From: Deinococcus seoulensis
GTDB lineage: Bacteria > Deinococcota > Deinococci > Deinococcales > Deinococcaceae
DNA: 64,000 nucleotides
Direction of reading: 5' to 3'
Assembly: GCF_014648115.1 (NCBI RefSeq)
Contig: NZ_BMQM01000022.1
Location: 1-64,000 of the forward strand
The notes under the pieces: generated by a model
Databases searched by the model: none
What the model saw: only the letters and a program-made list of their open reading frames with translations
Told to the model about the DNA's origin: nothing
In this document: one piece after another, positions 25,314-37,953 of the stretch
How positions within the stretch are numbered: the first letter of the stretch is position 1
Layout: the number at the start of each line of letters is the position of its first letter
Made by a program: the position numbers and the translations under genes

Positions 25314-25928
25314 GTGACGTTCCCCGCCCGCCCACTGCTGACCCTCCTGTGCGCCGCCCTGTTGCCAGCCGGTCTGGCCGCGTCACCGGCCGCGCAACCC
25401 CCGGCGCGGCCCTCCGCTCAGGCCGCCGCGACGGTGCCCGGCTACGTGCTTCAGGGCATGCCGCTCGTCCGGCAGACGTACAACGCCTGCGGCCCCGCCA
25501 GCATCACGCAGGTCCTCGCGTACTTCGGCGTGCAGGTCAGCATGGCCGACGTGAGCCGCCAGACCCGCCCCAGCGAACGCTCGTACATGACGGCGCAGGC
25601 CATCGTGAACTACGCCCCCAGGGTCGGCATGCAGGCCCGGCTGTTCACGGGCGGGAACCTGAACACCGTCCGGAACGCCATCCGCGCCGGGCTGCCCATC
25701 ATCGCGCTGCAATCGCACATCACGGACTCCGGCACCGTCATCCCGCACTGGCGGGTACTGGTCGGGTACAACGACGCGACCGGGCAGGTGTACATCATGG
25801 ACCCGCTGCTGGGGTACGTCGCCATGCGCTACAGCGACATGGACCGCGTCTGGGCCGACCAGCGCGGCCAGTTCGCGGTGATGTACCCGCCCACGCTGGC
25901 CGGGACGGTCCGGAAGGTCATCGGGTAA
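25314..25928 (+). CDS. Secreted C39-like cysteine peptidase
   Basis: 204 residues with a Sec signal peptide (about 1-22, cleavage near GLAAS). The papain-fold C39-like catalytic set is present: Cys in [19 protein letters not shown], His in [12 protein letters not shown], and Asp in YIMDPLLGY. It is probably a periplasmic or extracellular peptidase, or an inactive member that binds peptides. The start is a GTG; CATGAT lies 5 nt upstream. Not linked to a bacteriocin exporter, so it is not an ABC-transporter-type C39 domain. The preceding 320 bp hold the leftward nrd promoter and no gene. Confidence 0.85.
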   Translation: MTFPARPLLTLLCAALLPAGLAASPAAQPPARPSAQAAATVPGYVLQGMPLVRQTYNACGPASITQVLAYFGVQVSMADVSRQTRPSERSYMTAQAIVNYAPRVGMQARLFTGGNLNTVRNAIRAGLPIIALQSHITDSGTVIPHWRVLVGYNDATGQVYIMDPLLGYVAMRYSDMDRVWADQRGQFAVMYPPTLAGTVRKVIG

Positions 25929-25982
25929 CGGGGCGGCTCATCTGCGCCGCGCGAGGGGCCGCGCCGTCCATACACTGACGGC

Positions 25983-26468
25983 ATGCCTATCCGCCGCCTG
26001 ACCGCGCCGCTCCTGCCCGCCCTGTTCGTGCCCGCCCTGCTGGGCAGCTGCGCGCTGCTGAACGACCCGCGCAGCAGTTTCAACGCCGGTCAGACCTGGA
26101 TCGTCACGGGACAGGACGGCCCGGTGCCCCTGCGAACCGTGGCCCGCACCGGCCTGTTCAGCGATGAGATCGCCAGCGACCGCACGCAGCTGTTCTGGCG
26201 GGACCGACCCGTGCCGAAGCTCACGACCAACCAGACGGGCCTGTTCGCCGCGCGAATCCTGTTCCCGAACACCGCGCCGGTCATCACCCGCGAACCGCAG
26301 AGCGGTGAAACCATGATCGTCTGGAATGCCGGGCAGCCGGGCGTGCTGTACGGCTGCCTGATCCGCGACGGCGGCCCGCCCCGCACGCACGTGTACGGCG
26401 ACCTGACCCGCTCGTACCTGCAACAGGACACCCCGCTCGGTCAGTGCGAGGCTGTGCTTCAGGACTGA
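25983..26468 (+). CDS. Secreted lipoprotein with GQTW motif
   Basis: 161 residues. The lipobox LLGSC follows a hydrophobic signal at residues 6-22. Just inside the mature part FNAGQTWIVTGQDG resembles the block in the lipoprotein at 12444-12911, and both have late cysteines (LYGCLIRD and LGQCEAV here), so they are likely paralogues. TACACT (25971-25976) lies 6 nt before the ATG, a leaderless start. The 3' end overlaps the convergent kinase gene by 10 nt. Function unknown. Confidence 0.78.
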   Translation: MPIRRLTAPLLPALFVPALLGSCALLNDPRSSFNAGQTWIVTGQDGPVPLRTVARTGLFSDEIASDRTQLFWRDRPVPKLTTNQTGLFAARILFPNTAPVITREPQSGETMIVWNAGQPGVLYGCLIRDGGPPRTHVYGDLTRSYLQQDTPLGQCEAVLQD

Positions 26469-27019
26469 CCGAATTCAGACCTGGCGGGCCACGTCAGGGC
26501 CAGCAGGGCGTCCACGGTCGCCTCCAGACTCAGGGCGCTGCTGTCCACGACTGCCCAGCCAGCCTCGCGGAACAGTTCGGGCGGCATCTGCCCGTACAGT
26601 CCGTCGATCAGTGGAACGAGCACGGACGTGTCGTACGTCTTGTTCGTGCGGGTCCGGTTGCGTTCATGCGCGACCTCCAGGGTGGTGTACAGCCGCACCG
26701 GGCGCACGTCCAGACCCTCCCAGTGGCGCGCCATGAACGCCAGATCGTCCGGCCACAGCACATCCTCGACGGCCACCGCGAAGCCCTCCTGCGCGTACAG
26801 GCGGGCCGTCTGCGCCGCCGACGTGCGGGCCAGCGCGAACTGCCGCACGGCTTCCGGCGGGTGATCCAGCGCCGGCTGCGCCAGCCCGGAGACCACCTGC
26901 TCACGCAGATCGTCGATGGACAGGTGCAGCCCGAACGGAAAGCGGCCCAGCAGCGCCGCCGACACCGTACTCTTGCCCGCGCCCGGACTGCCGCTGAACA
27001 CCCAGATCACGCCACTCAT
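26459..27019 (-). CDS. P-loop NTPase / kinase
   Basis: 186 residues from the ATG at 27019 (MSGVIWVFSG). Walker A GSPGAGKSTVSAALL lies at residues about 10-24, followed by LSIDDLREQV and a LYTTLEVAHERNRTR segment like the lid of small kinases of the shikimate/chloramphenicol phosphotransferase type. The ATG is preceded at 7 nt by TACGCT on the minus strand. An upstream GTG or ATG would add ten residues without family support. Substrate unknown. Confidence 0.8.
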   Translation of the reverse strand: MSGVIWVFSGSPGAGKSTVSAALLGRFPFGLHLSIDDLREQVVSGLAQPALDHPPEAVRQFALARTSAAQTARLYAQEGFAVAVEDVLWPDDLAFMARHWEGLDVRPVRLYTTLEVAHERNRTRTNKTYDTSVLVPLIDGLYGQMPPELFREAGWAVVDSSALSLEATVDALLALTWPARSEFGQS

Positions 27020-27097
27020 GCCGGGCAGCGTAGCGCAGCCCCTGCCCACGCCTCAGGTGCGGCATGAATGGCGGGCGGCTTTTCTGCGGAGTCCGGG

Positions 27098-28192
<1,095 letters not shown>

Positions 28193-28236
28193 GTCCGCGA
28201 GGCTACCACCCGCCGCGCGGGGTATCCTCGCCGGAT

Positions 28237-29124
<888 letters not shown>

Positions 29125-29257
29125 TCCGGACTCCGATTGAATGGGCTGCAAAGCCCGTTCAATCCGAGCGGAGCGAGAAGGAGAGAAGCGGGTTCCGGGC
29201 GTGGAGTTGGCAATCCGGTGAAGTTCCGGATTGTCAGCGAAACAGACGGAATCCGTA
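29125..29257 (+). repeat. Intergenic hairpin repeat, copy 5
   Basis: Full copy starting at the base after the purU TGA and followed by tga (CCGTAtgag). Stem 1 is extended and perfect: GAATGGGCT...AGCCCGTTC. Stem 2 is GGCAATCCGG...CCGGATTGTC, the second sequence class, shared with copy 7. Confidence 0.92.
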
Positions 29258-29321
29258 TGAGATGGCGTGGGCAGGGGAGTGGCCGTGAGGTCTGCCCCAC
29301 GCCCTGCCACCCCCATGTCCC

Positions 29322-29350
29322 TTGAGCTTACCGATCGGTCAGGTTAGGCT
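29322..29350 (+). promoter_or_regulatory. Sigma-70 promoter of the 4-TM protein gene
   Basis: TTGAGC (29322-29327), 17 nt, TAGGCT (29345-29350), then 7 nt to the ATG. This is the clearest complete -35/-10 pair among the leaderless starts of the window. Confidence 0.75.
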
Positions 29351-29357
29351 GGTTCTC

Positions 29358-29801
29358 ATGGCGACCCTGTACCTCGTGCTGCTGACCCTTCACAACCTCA
29401 ACCGCTGGGTGATCCTGCTGACCGGCCTGTGGGCACTGGTGCAGACCGTCCCCGGCCTGAGCAGCGGGCGGCCCTTCACGCCCGCCGACCGCCGCCCCGT
29501 CGCCGCGTTCATGGGCAGCCTGCACCTTCAGGTGGTGCTGGGCCTGCTGCTGTTCGCGTTCATGGGCATGCAGAACATCCCGGTGTTCGCCGGAGCGCCC
29601 CGCCCCAGCTTCCAGTGGGAGCACCTGGGCCTGGGCGTCCTGGCCGCCGTGTTCGCCACGCTGGGCAGCATTCAGAGCCGCAAGGCCGCCACCGATCCCC
29701 TGAAATTCCGCGCGGCTGCCCTGTGGACCGGCCTATCGATGATCGTCATCCTGGCGGGCATTCCCTGGTGGCGGCCCCTGCTGCGCTTCTTTAACCAGTA
29801 A
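29358..29801 (+). CDS. Four-helix membrane protein, 'cytochrome b-like' family
   Basis: 147 residues with four membrane helices (about 2-28, 48-70, 82-104 and 118-138). The blocks LHNLNRWVILLTGLWAL, FTPADRR, SLHLQVVLGLLL, a WEHLGLGV helix, SRKAATDPLKFRAAALW and IPWW match a family of small quinone- or haem-associated membrane proteins seen also in Bacteroidetes. Conserved His in helices 1, 2 and 3 (HN, LHL, EH) could ligate haem, which is inference. Own promoter at 29322. Confidence 0.75.
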   Translation: MATLYLVLLTLHNLNRWVILLTGLWALVQTVPGLSSGRPFTPADRRPVAAFMGSLHLQVVLGLLLFAFMGMQNIPVFAGAPRPSFQWEHLGLGVLAAVFATLGSIQSRKAATDPLKFRAAALWTGLSMIVILAGIPWWRPLLRFFNQ

Positions 29802-29863
29802 CCGCGCCCTGCGGCGCCCGGCCCCCTTCCCGCGTGGCTCTTGCCTCGTGGGTGGGGGCCGGG

Positions 29864-31060
29864 TCATACCGGGGTGGCCCGGTCCGTGGTTCGCGCCCTG
29901 GCCGGGGTGTCCTGCCCGGCGCGGGTCACGGGGCGCAGCAGGGCCAGCGCCACGCGCACACGGTCGGCGGGCGCGGCGGATGCCAGCAGCAGCGCCCGCA
30001 GCAGCCAGCCGGGCCGTCCCCCGACGGTCAGTCCCGCGCCGGGACCGCGCAGGAGCGTCACGGCGTTCCAGTGGCCCAGGCGCACGCTGCGGGCCGTCCA
30101 CTGCGGGGCTTCCGGGACGGGCCGCGCCTCGCGGCGGCGCAGGGCGCGGGCCACGTTCTGCCCGGCGTGCCTGCCCTGCGCCGCCGTGCGGGCCGCCCAC
30201 ACGTTCAGGGTGTCCGGGACGCGCAGTGCCCGGTCGGTCAGCAGCGAGCCGCGCCCGTCGCGGGACAGGTGCTCTGTGCCGGGCGTGACGGCAGGTCTGG
30301 GGTCGGCGGTCACGGTCAGGTGCGCCGGGTGCAGCCGCCCGTGCCGGTCGCGCGCTCCGCCACGCTCGACGCCGATCACGCGGGTCCGTTCGTGGACCGT
30401 CACCCCGGCGCCGTGCAGGGCGGCCCGCACGGGCGCGGTCAGGTCGGGGTGAAGGCTGGGCAGGTCACCGCTGCACAGTTCACCGCTGCACAGCAGGGTC
30501 ACGCTGCCGCCCAGGTCACGTGCGCCACGTGCCCGCTGCCGTTCGCACGCGGCCAGGGCCAGTTCCACCCCGGTCACGCCGTCACCCAGCACGTTCACGC
30601 TGATCGGCAGGTGTGGGGAGTGCCGTTCGGGCAGCGGGCCGGTCTGCGCGTCCGGGCGGACCTCGGCCAGGATCAGGTGATCGAACCCCAGCCAGCACGG
30701 GTCGTGGTCCGCGCGGCTCACCTGAAGGCGCTGCATGGTCAGGTCCGCCTGCACGACCCGGCCCACCAGCAGGGTCGCGCGGGGCAGCAGCGTCCGCAGG
30801 GGCGTGCGGGCGGACGCTGCTGGCAGGTGCCCGGCCAGCACGTCGGCGTTCAGGTCGGGCGTATGGAGGTCCGGCGTGCCGCTGATCACGCTCAGGTGCA
30901 CGTCACCACTCCGCACGGCCCTTCCGCAGGCGCGCAGGATCGCCCGGTACGCGGCCAGTCCGGCCGGGCCGCCTCCCACGATCACCACCCGCGTCACCAG
31001 GGAACGGCCGGGCGGCCGGGACGACAGGCAGGCGGGCTGGGTGGGGGGAGTAGCAGGCAT
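29864..31060 (-). CDS. FAD-dependent pyridine nucleotide oxidoreductase (NDH-2-like)
   Basis: 398 residues. The N-terminal Rossmann motif VTRVVIVGGGPAGLAAYRA binds FAD. A second nucleotide-binding segment (ISVNVLGDGVTGVELALAA) follows at about 190, then NVWAARTAAQGRHAGQNVARAL of the FAD ribityl region. The layout fits type-2 NADH dehydrogenases and related sulfide/ferredoxin reductases, but it is divergent. Start ATG 31060 with GGAGG nearby on the minus strand, so this gene uses a Shine-Dalgarno. A long upstream open frame to 31516 is a GC artefact. Confidence 0.8.
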   Translation of the reverse strand: MPATPPTQPACLSSRPPGRSLVTRVVIVGGGPAGLAAYRAILRACGRAVRSGDVHLSVISGTPDLHTPDLNADVLAGHLPAASARTPLRTLLPRATLLVGRVVQADLTMQRLQVSRADHDPCWLGFDHLILAEVRPDAQTGPLPERHSPHLPISVNVLGDGVTGVELALAACERQRARGARDLGGSVTLLCSGELCSGDLPSLHPDLTAPVRAALHGAGVTVHERTRVIGVERGGARDRHGRLHPAHLTVTADPRPAVTPGTEHLSRDGRGSLLTDRALRVPDTLNVWAARTAAQGRHAGQNVARALRRREARPVPEAPQWTARSVRLGHWNAVTLLRGPGAGLTVGGRPGWLLRALLLASAAPADRVRVALALLRPVTRAGQDTPARARTTDRATPV

Positions 31061-31269
31061 GACAGGAACCTCCAGGGAAGTCGTGCGGCAGGTGGGAAAG
31101 GCAGGTCGGGGCATGGAACAGAGCAGGGCGGACGGACGCCGCGAGTATGCCCGCCGGGGCGTTAAGGCGCCGTTACCGCACGCTCCTGCCTGTTCATGCT
31201 GCCGTGTCCACCATGACCGGACCGTGATCAGCTGGCGGTCAGGTCTGCTGCCGGGCCGCGCGGCACGCG

Positions 31270-31306
31270 AAAGACCGCCACCGGCCGCGTGGGCGGGGTG
31301 GCGGTC
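31270..31306 (-). terminator. Intrinsic terminator of the quinone-reductase-like gene
   Basis: On the minus strand GACCGCCACC pairs with GGTGGCGGTC across a 14-nt loop, followed by TTT. It lies 18 nt past the gene's stop. Confidence 0.8.
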
Positions 31307-31323
31307 GGCAGGGGAGGGTCGGG

Positions 31324-32313
31324 TCAGCGGGCGGGTTCGATAATGACCTTGCCGGTCGTCTTGCGGTCCAGCAGGTCCTGGAAGGCGCGGGCGCTGTCGG
31401 CCAGGGCGTAGGTGGGGCCGACCTGCGGCGTGACCTTCCCGCTCCCGACCAGTCCGGCGAGGGCCTGCGCGGCCTGCATGGTCGCGGCGCGGTCGTTCAT
31501 CAGGCTGGTCAGCCACAGGCCCGTGACGGTCAGGTTGCGTTTCATGAGTTCCACGGGGCGCAGGTTCGCCTGCTCGCGACTGGCGTTCCCGATCACGATG
31601 ATCCGGCCCTGCGGGGCGGCCATGTCCAGGCTCTCCTGGAAGCGTTTGCCGCCCACGACTTCCAGGATCAGGGGCACGCCCTTCCCGCCCGCCGCGTCAC
31701 GGACTTTCTGCACGCGGTCCGGGTCGTCCTGGAGGATGGTCACGTCGGCGCCCAGGTCGCGGGCCAGCGCGAGTTTCTCGTCGGTGCTGGCCAGCGCGAT
31801 CACGTGCATGCCCATCGCCCTGGCCAGCTGGATGCTGGCGGTGCCGAGCGCCCCGGCGGCGGCCTGCACGAGCACCCACTCTCCTTCCACGCCGCGCCCC
31901 AGGGTTTTCAGGCCGTGGTAGGCGGTGAAGTACGACACGGGGAACGCGGCGGCCTGCGCGCCGCTCAGGTTCTCCGGGACGGGGATCAGCCCGGCGGCGT
32001 TCACGACCGAGTAGCGGGCCAGGGCGCCGCTGCCGCCCAGCGCGGCCACCCGCTGCCCGACCTGCACGCCCGTGACGCCCTCGCCGAGGGATTCGACGAT
32101 CCCGGCGAATTCCATGCCCGGCGTGTACGGCACGCGGGTGCGGGTCAGGTACTCCCCGGCGACGCTCAGGACGTCCGCGAAGTTGATGCCGACGGCCTCG
32201 ACCTCGATGCGGACCTCGCCGGGGCCGGGGGTGGGGGCGGGAACGTCCTGGAGTTCCATCACGTCTGGGGGGCCGAGTCGTTCGACCCGGATGGCCTTCA
32301 TGGATTCACTCAT
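31324..32313 (-). CDS. NADPH:quinone reductase-like zinc-independent alcohol dehydrogenase
   Basis: 329 residues, MDR superfamily. The catalytic-domain N-terminus MKAIRVERLGPPDVMELQD, GINFADVLSVAGEY, TPGMEFAGIVESLGEGV, and the nucleotide-binding motif VLVQAAAGALGTASIQLA (AxxGxxG) are characteristic of QOR. No zinc-ligand cysteines, so it is a QOR-type quinone or enal reductase rather than an alcohol dehydrogenase. Start ATG 32313; TATGCT (32321-32326) lies 7 nt upstream on the minus strand. Divergent from the beta-oxidation operon. Confidence 0.92.
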   Translation of the reverse strand: MSESMKAIRVERLGPPDVMELQDVPAPTPGPGEVRIEVEAVGINFADVLSVAGEYLTRTRVPYTPGMEFAGIVESLGEGVTGVQVGQRVAALGGSGALARYSVVNAAGLIPVPENLSGAQAAAFPVSYFTAYHGLKTLGRGVEGEWVLVQAAAGALGTASIQLARAMGMHVIALASTDEKLALARDLGADVTILQDDPDRVQKVRDAAGGKGVPLILEVVGGKRFQESLDMAAPQGRIIVIGNASREQANLRPVELMKRNLTVTGLWLTSLMNDRAATMQAAQALAGLVGSGKVTPQVGPTYALADSARAFQDLLDRKTTGKVIIEPAR

Positions 32314-32346
32314 GACCCGCAGCATACCCGACTGTCACCCCGAAAG

Positions 32347-32378
32347 TGAACGTTGACGTACATCTTGAACGTGAACGT
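32347..32378 (+). promoter_or_regulatory. Three TGAACGT repeats upstream of the beta-oxidation operon
   Basis: TGAACGT occurs at 32347-32353, 32366-32372 and 32372-32378, next to TTGACG and TTGACC hexamers. The cluster lies between the divergent starts and could be an operator for a fatty-acid regulator. No clean dyad is formed, so the assignment is weak. Confidence 0.35.
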
Positions 32379-32456
32379 GTTTGACCGGGTTCAGAAATCG
32401 TGAAAAGCTAGGGACCGAACCACAACCACACCACCCACCCATCAGGAGGCCCTACC

Positions 32457-34562
<2,106 letters not shown>

Positions 34563-34567
34563 CCCAC

Positions 34568-34876
34568 GTGGACGTCCCGGACGCCCTGCTGCTGCTTCCG
34601 GCCGGGTCGGACGTACCGGGACTGACCGCGCTGATCCGCCCGCCGTTCACCCTGCGGGCCATGCCGACCGACCCGCAGGCCCTGAGCGACATGGTGCGCC
34701 GCATCGGCACCCGCGAGGAACAGGCAAAGTCGTACACCCACCTGTTCGCGCTGCACGGGCCGTCCGCGCCGCCCGAAACCTACCGGGACGCGTTCTTCAC
34801 GCTGACGGACCAGATCGAGCAGCACAGCCCGCACGCTATTCTCTGCACGCTCAGCGGCGAACGCACCCTGCGATAA
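34568..34876 (+). CDS. Hypothetical small protein inside the beta-oxidation operon
   Basis: 102 residues from the GTG at 34568, 5 nt after the fadB-like stop. No domain recognised. The chain is soluble, with [23 protein letters not shown] then a Glu/Gln/Arg helical part ([19 protein letters not shown]) and ending SGERTLR. Codon use matches the neighbours and it fills the gap exactly, which supports it being real. It may be a lineage-specific partner of the trifunctional-type complex; that is speculation. Confidence 0.6.
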   Translation: MDVPDALLLLPAGSDVPGLTALIRPPFTLRAMPTDPQALSDMVRRIGTREEQAKSYTHLFALHGPSAPPETYRDAFFTLTDQIEQHSPHAILCTLSGERTLR

Positions 34877-34913
34877 CCCCACCCGCCCCCTCACCGACAC
34901 AGGAGTTCCAACC

Positions 34914-36095
34914 ATGAAAGACGCTGTTATTGTTTCCACTGCCCGCACCCCCATCGGCAAGGCCTACCGGGGTTTCCTGAACGACACGCACGGCTCCGAT
35001 ATCGGCGCGCACGCTGTTCTGCACGCCGTGCAGCGCGCCGGGATCGACCCGTCCGAGATCGAGGACGTGATCATGGGCGCCGGGAACCCGGAAGGCGCGA
35101 CTGGCAGCAACATCGCCCGGCAGATCGCGCTGCGCGCCGGTTTCCCGGTCAGTGTGTCGGGCGTGACCGTGAACCGCTTCTGCTCCAGCGGCCTGAACAC
35201 CATCGCGCTGGCCGCGAACCACGTGATGGCCGGGCAGGGCGACGCGTTCGTGGCGGGCGGCCTGGAAAGCATCAGCCTGACGCAGAACGAGCACGCCAAC
35301 CAGTACCGCCTGCGCGGCGAGTGGCTCATGGAGCACAAGCCCGACATCTACATGCCCATGCTTCAGACGGCCGAGATCGTCGCCAAGCGCTACGGCATCA
35401 GCCGCGAGGCGCAGGACGAGTACGCGCTGCAAAGCCAGCAGCGGACGGCGGCGGCGCAGCAGGCCGGGCTGTTCGAGCATGAGATCGTGCCCATGACGGC
35501 CCGCATGAAAGTGCAGGACAAGGCCACGGGCGAGATCAGCACCCGCGAGGTCACGCTGAGCCTGGACGAGGGGAACCGTGCCGACACCACCCTGGAAGGC
35601 CTGAGCAAACTGAAACCCGTCATCGAGGGTGGCGTGATCACGGCCGGGAACGCCTCGCAACTGTCGGACGGGGCGGCGGCCGTGGTCGTCATGAGCGGCG
35701 ACATGGCCCGCGAGCGCGGACTGGCCCCGCTGGGCCTGTTCAAGGGCTTCGCCGTGGCGGGCCTGGAACCCGACGAGATGGGCATCGGCCCGGTGCTGGC
35801 CGTGCCGAAACTCCTGAAACGCCACGGCCTGAGCGTGGACGACATCGACCTGTGGGAGCTGAACGAGGCGTTCGCTGTGCAGGCCCTGTACTGCCGGGAC
35901 ACGCTGGGCATCGACCCCGCCAAGTACAACGTGAACGGCGGCGCGATCAGCGTCGGGCACCCGTACGGCATGAGCGGCGCGCGCCTGACCGGGCACGCCC
36001 TGCTGGAAGGCAAACGCCGTGGCGCGAAGCATGTGGTCGTGACCATGTGCGTGGGCGGCGGCATGGGCGCAGCCGGTCTGTTTGAAGTGCTGTAA
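34914..36095 (+). CDS. Acetyl-CoA C-acyltransferase (thiolase)
   Basis: 393 residues, the last enzyme of the beta-oxidation cycle, releasing acetyl-CoA. Catalytic Cys is in [16 protein letters not shown] (about residue 92), the His in [14 protein letters not shown] (about 349), and the second Cys in [15 protein letters not shown] (about 379). The start is an ATG with AGGAG at the right distance. It lies 37 nt after the small gene and clearly belongs to the operon beginning at 32457. Acyl chain preference cannot be told from sequence; FadA-like. Confidence 0.97.
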   Translation: MKDAVIVSTARTPIGKAYRGFLNDTHGSDIGAHAVLHAVQRAGIDPSEIEDVIMGAGNPEGATGSNIARQIALRAGFPVSVSGVTVNRFCSSGLNTIALAANHVMAGQGDAFVAGGLESISLTQNEHANQYRLRGEWLMEHKPDIYMPMLQTAEIVAKRYGISREAQDEYALQSQQRTAAAQQAGLFEHEIVPMTARMKVQDKATGEISTREVTLSLDEGNRADTTLEGLSKLKPVIEGGVITAGNASQLSDGAAAVVVMSGDMARERGLAPLGLFKGFAVAGLEPDEMGIGPVLAVPKLLKRHGLSVDDIDLWELNEAFAVQALYCRDTLGIDPAKYNVNGGAISVGHPYGMSGARLTGHALLEGKRRGAKHVVVTMCVGGGMGAAGLFEVL

Positions 36096-36260
36096 GCGTT
36101 GCAGGCAGGCGGGAGTGGGCTGTGGGGGTGACCCTGCGGCCCGCTCTCCTGTTGTGGGTGAGCGCTCGCCCGTCCCTTTCCACGGGGGAGGGTCGGGGGC
36201 TGTGGCTCCTGCTGTCGGCTCGTCACAATCGCTTAACGTCAAACGAATTAGAGTGTGGGC

Positions 36261-37211
36261 ATGACCACCACGCCCCTCACCCCGCACGGCCTGCACCACG
36301 TCACCGCCGTCACCGCCGACGCCCGCGCCAACCTCCAGTTCTACACCGGCGTTCTCGGCATGCGACTCGTCAAGAAAACCGTCAACCAGGACGACGTCAC
36401 CGCCTACCACCTCTTCTTCGCCGACAAGAGCGGCACCCCCGGCAGCGACCTCACCTTCTTCCAGTGGCCCGTCCCACCCGAACAACCCGGCAACAACAGC
36501 GTCACCCGCACCAGCCTCCGCATCCCCGACGGCACCCTCGACTGGTGGCACGCCCACCTCAGCGCCCACGGCCTGACCGTCACACCCACCACCCGCCACG
36601 GCCGCCCCCACCTGGACTTCAGCGACCCCGAAGGCCAGCGCCTCAGCCTCGTGCAGGGCGGCCCGCACGGCACCCCCTGGGAAGGCAGCACCATCCCCAC
36701 CGACAGACAGATTCACGGCCTCGGCCCCAGCGAACTGACCCTCCCGAACCTGTTCCCCACCACCCGCGTCCTCGAACGCGCCTACCACATGACCCCCGCC
36801 GGAACGTACCCCGACCCCGAACAACCCACGCGCACCATCCACGTCTACGCCATGCACGAAGGCGGCCCGCACGCCGAACTGCACCTGCGCATCGACCCCG
36901 CCATGCCCCCCGCCCGCCCTGGCGCCGGCGGCGTCCACCACATCGCCCTGCGCGTCCAGGACGACCAGTACCACGACTGGAACACCCACCTGAACAGCCT
37001 GGGCCTGCGCACCAGCGGCGAAGTGGACCGCCACTGGTTCCACAGCATCTACTACCGCGAACCGCAGGGAGTCCTGATCGAACTCGCCACCGACGGCCCC
37101 GGCTTCGCCGTCGACGAACACCCCGACCACTTAGGCGAAACGCTGATCCTCGCGCCGTTCCTCGAACCCCGCCGCGCCCAGATCGAAGCGGGCCTCACCC
37201 CCCTCAGCTGA
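36261..37211 (+). CDS. VOC-family ring-cleaving dioxygenase (MhqO-like)
   Basis: 316 residues made of two vicinal-oxygen-chelate halves. The blocks LHHVTAVTADARANLQFYTGVLGMRLVKKTVNQDD, AYHLFFADKSGTPGSDLTFF, then GVHHIALRV and IYYREPQGVLIELATDGPGFAVDE are characteristic of the MhqO/MhqE-type hydroquinone dioxygenases that open quinol rings in detoxification. Metal ligands are His11/12, His in the second half (VHH) and Glu in IELATD. TAGAGT lies 6 nt before the ATG. It ends in a strong bidirectional terminator. Confidence 0.88.
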   Translation: MTTTPLTPHGLHHVTAVTADARANLQFYTGVLGMRLVKKTVNQDDVTAYHLFFADKSGTPGSDLTFFQWPVPPEQPGNNSVTRTSLRIPDGTLDWWHAHLSAHGLTVTPTTRHGRPHLDFSDPEGQRLSLVQGGPHGTPWEGSTIPTDRQIHGLGPSELTLPNLFPTTRVLERAYHMTPAGTYPDPEQPTRTIHVYAMHEGGPHAELHLRIDPAMPPARPGAGGVHHIALRVQDDQYHDWNTHLNSLGLRTSGEVDRHWFHSIYYREPQGVLIELATDGPGFAVDEHPDHLGETLILAPFLEPRRAQIEAGLTPLS

Positions 37212-37224
37212 GAGCCCACACGTA

Positions 37225-37259
37225 AAGCCGCCCCCACCAATTGACGGTGGGGGCGGCTT
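37225..37259. terminator. Bidirectional terminator
   Basis: AAGCCGCCCCCACC pairs perfectly with GGTGGGGGCGGCTT across a 7-nt loop (aattgac). It lies between convergent genes ending at 37211 and 37275. Confidence 0.9.
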
Positions 37260-37274
37260 CGCGTGCCGTCAGAA

Positions 37275-37841
37275 TTACTGGCAGTCCACCACAGGGAACG
37301 CCTGCGCCGACTCCTTGATATTGCTGTACTGCCCGTTCTGATCCACGCCCTGCACCCGCACGAACGTGTTCCCCTTCACCCGCACGATCACTGGGTTCAC
37401 CACGATCGCCTGAGCCGACAGCTTGTTCTGAGTCAGCACCCGCAGAGGCGCCGTGTTCGGAGCCAGGGTACTCGTCGCCCGGCCCGAACCGCTGTAATCC
37501 ACCTGCCCGTAACTGAAGAACTGCTGATCCTTGGTTGCGCCCGTGTTCAGCCCCTCGAACTGCACGTACAGCTTGCTCAGGCCGCCCTGCCACGTCAGGT
37601 CCACGTACATCTCCGTGTTCAGGTTGTCGCAGATCACGTACGACCCTGCCGCCACGGTATTCCCGTTCTGATCCGTGAACGCCGTCGTCGTCCGGTACTG
37701 CGTGCTGTAAGCGAAATCTTTCAGTCGAAGCGAGTTCGACGCACCCGTTCCAGGCGTGAACCCACCCGTGACCGTCACGGTCGCTCCGCAACTCGCCAGG
37801 ATGCCCGTCAACCCGATTGCCGCCAACGCCAGTTTCTTCAT
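37275..37841 (-). CDS. Secreted lipoprotein
   Basis: 188 residues. Signal MKKLALAAIGLTGILASC ends in an ILASC lipobox. The mature protein is Thr/Asn/Gly-rich and predicted beta, with two late cysteines (VICDNLNTEMY and the C-terminal VDCQ). The signal sequence is nearly identical to that of the gene at 37954, and both have a C-terminal part with a conserved IVV.P..I/ELPVKK-like strand, so they are tandem paralogues. A GAGAGG ribosome binding site precedes the ATG. GC is lower than in the housekeeping genes. Function unknown. Confidence 0.75.
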   Translation of the reverse strand: MKKLALAAIGLTGILASCGATVTVTGGFTPGTGASNSLRLKDFAYSTQYRTTTAFTDQNGNTVAAGSYVICDNLNTEMYVDLTWQGGLSKLYVQFEGLNTGATKDQQFFSYGQVDYSGSGRATSTLAPNTAPLRVLTQNKLSAQAIVVNPVIVRVKGNTFVRVQGVDQNGQYSNIKESAQAFPVVDCQ

Positions 37842-37907
37842 GCCTCTCACTGTGCCCGCTGAACCTGACTGGGACGTGATGAACACTTCAGCAAACCTGA
37901 GAAAACA

Positions 37908-37935
37908 AACAAGCCCCCGCCAGAAGCAGGGGCTG
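37908..37935 (-). terminator. Intrinsic terminator of the upstream lipoprotein gene
   Basis: On the minus strand AGCCCCTGC-ttctg-GCGGGGGCT is followed by tgtttgttttc. It separates the two tandem lipoprotein genes, so each is its own unit. Confidence 0.8.
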
Positions 37936-37953
37936 AACATGTGAAGCTGGGAA

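Noticed and set aside
29864..31516. Start of the flavin oxidoreductase at the far upstream end of its open frame
   Set aside because: The first 150 residues are Arg/Pro-rich shadow. The ATG at 31060 has a GGAGG site and leads directly into the Rossmann motif.
34851..37130. A 759-residue open frame antisense to the thiolase and dioxygenase genes
   Set aside because: It spans two well-supported genes on the other strand and an intergenic gap, with low-complexity composition. GC artefact.
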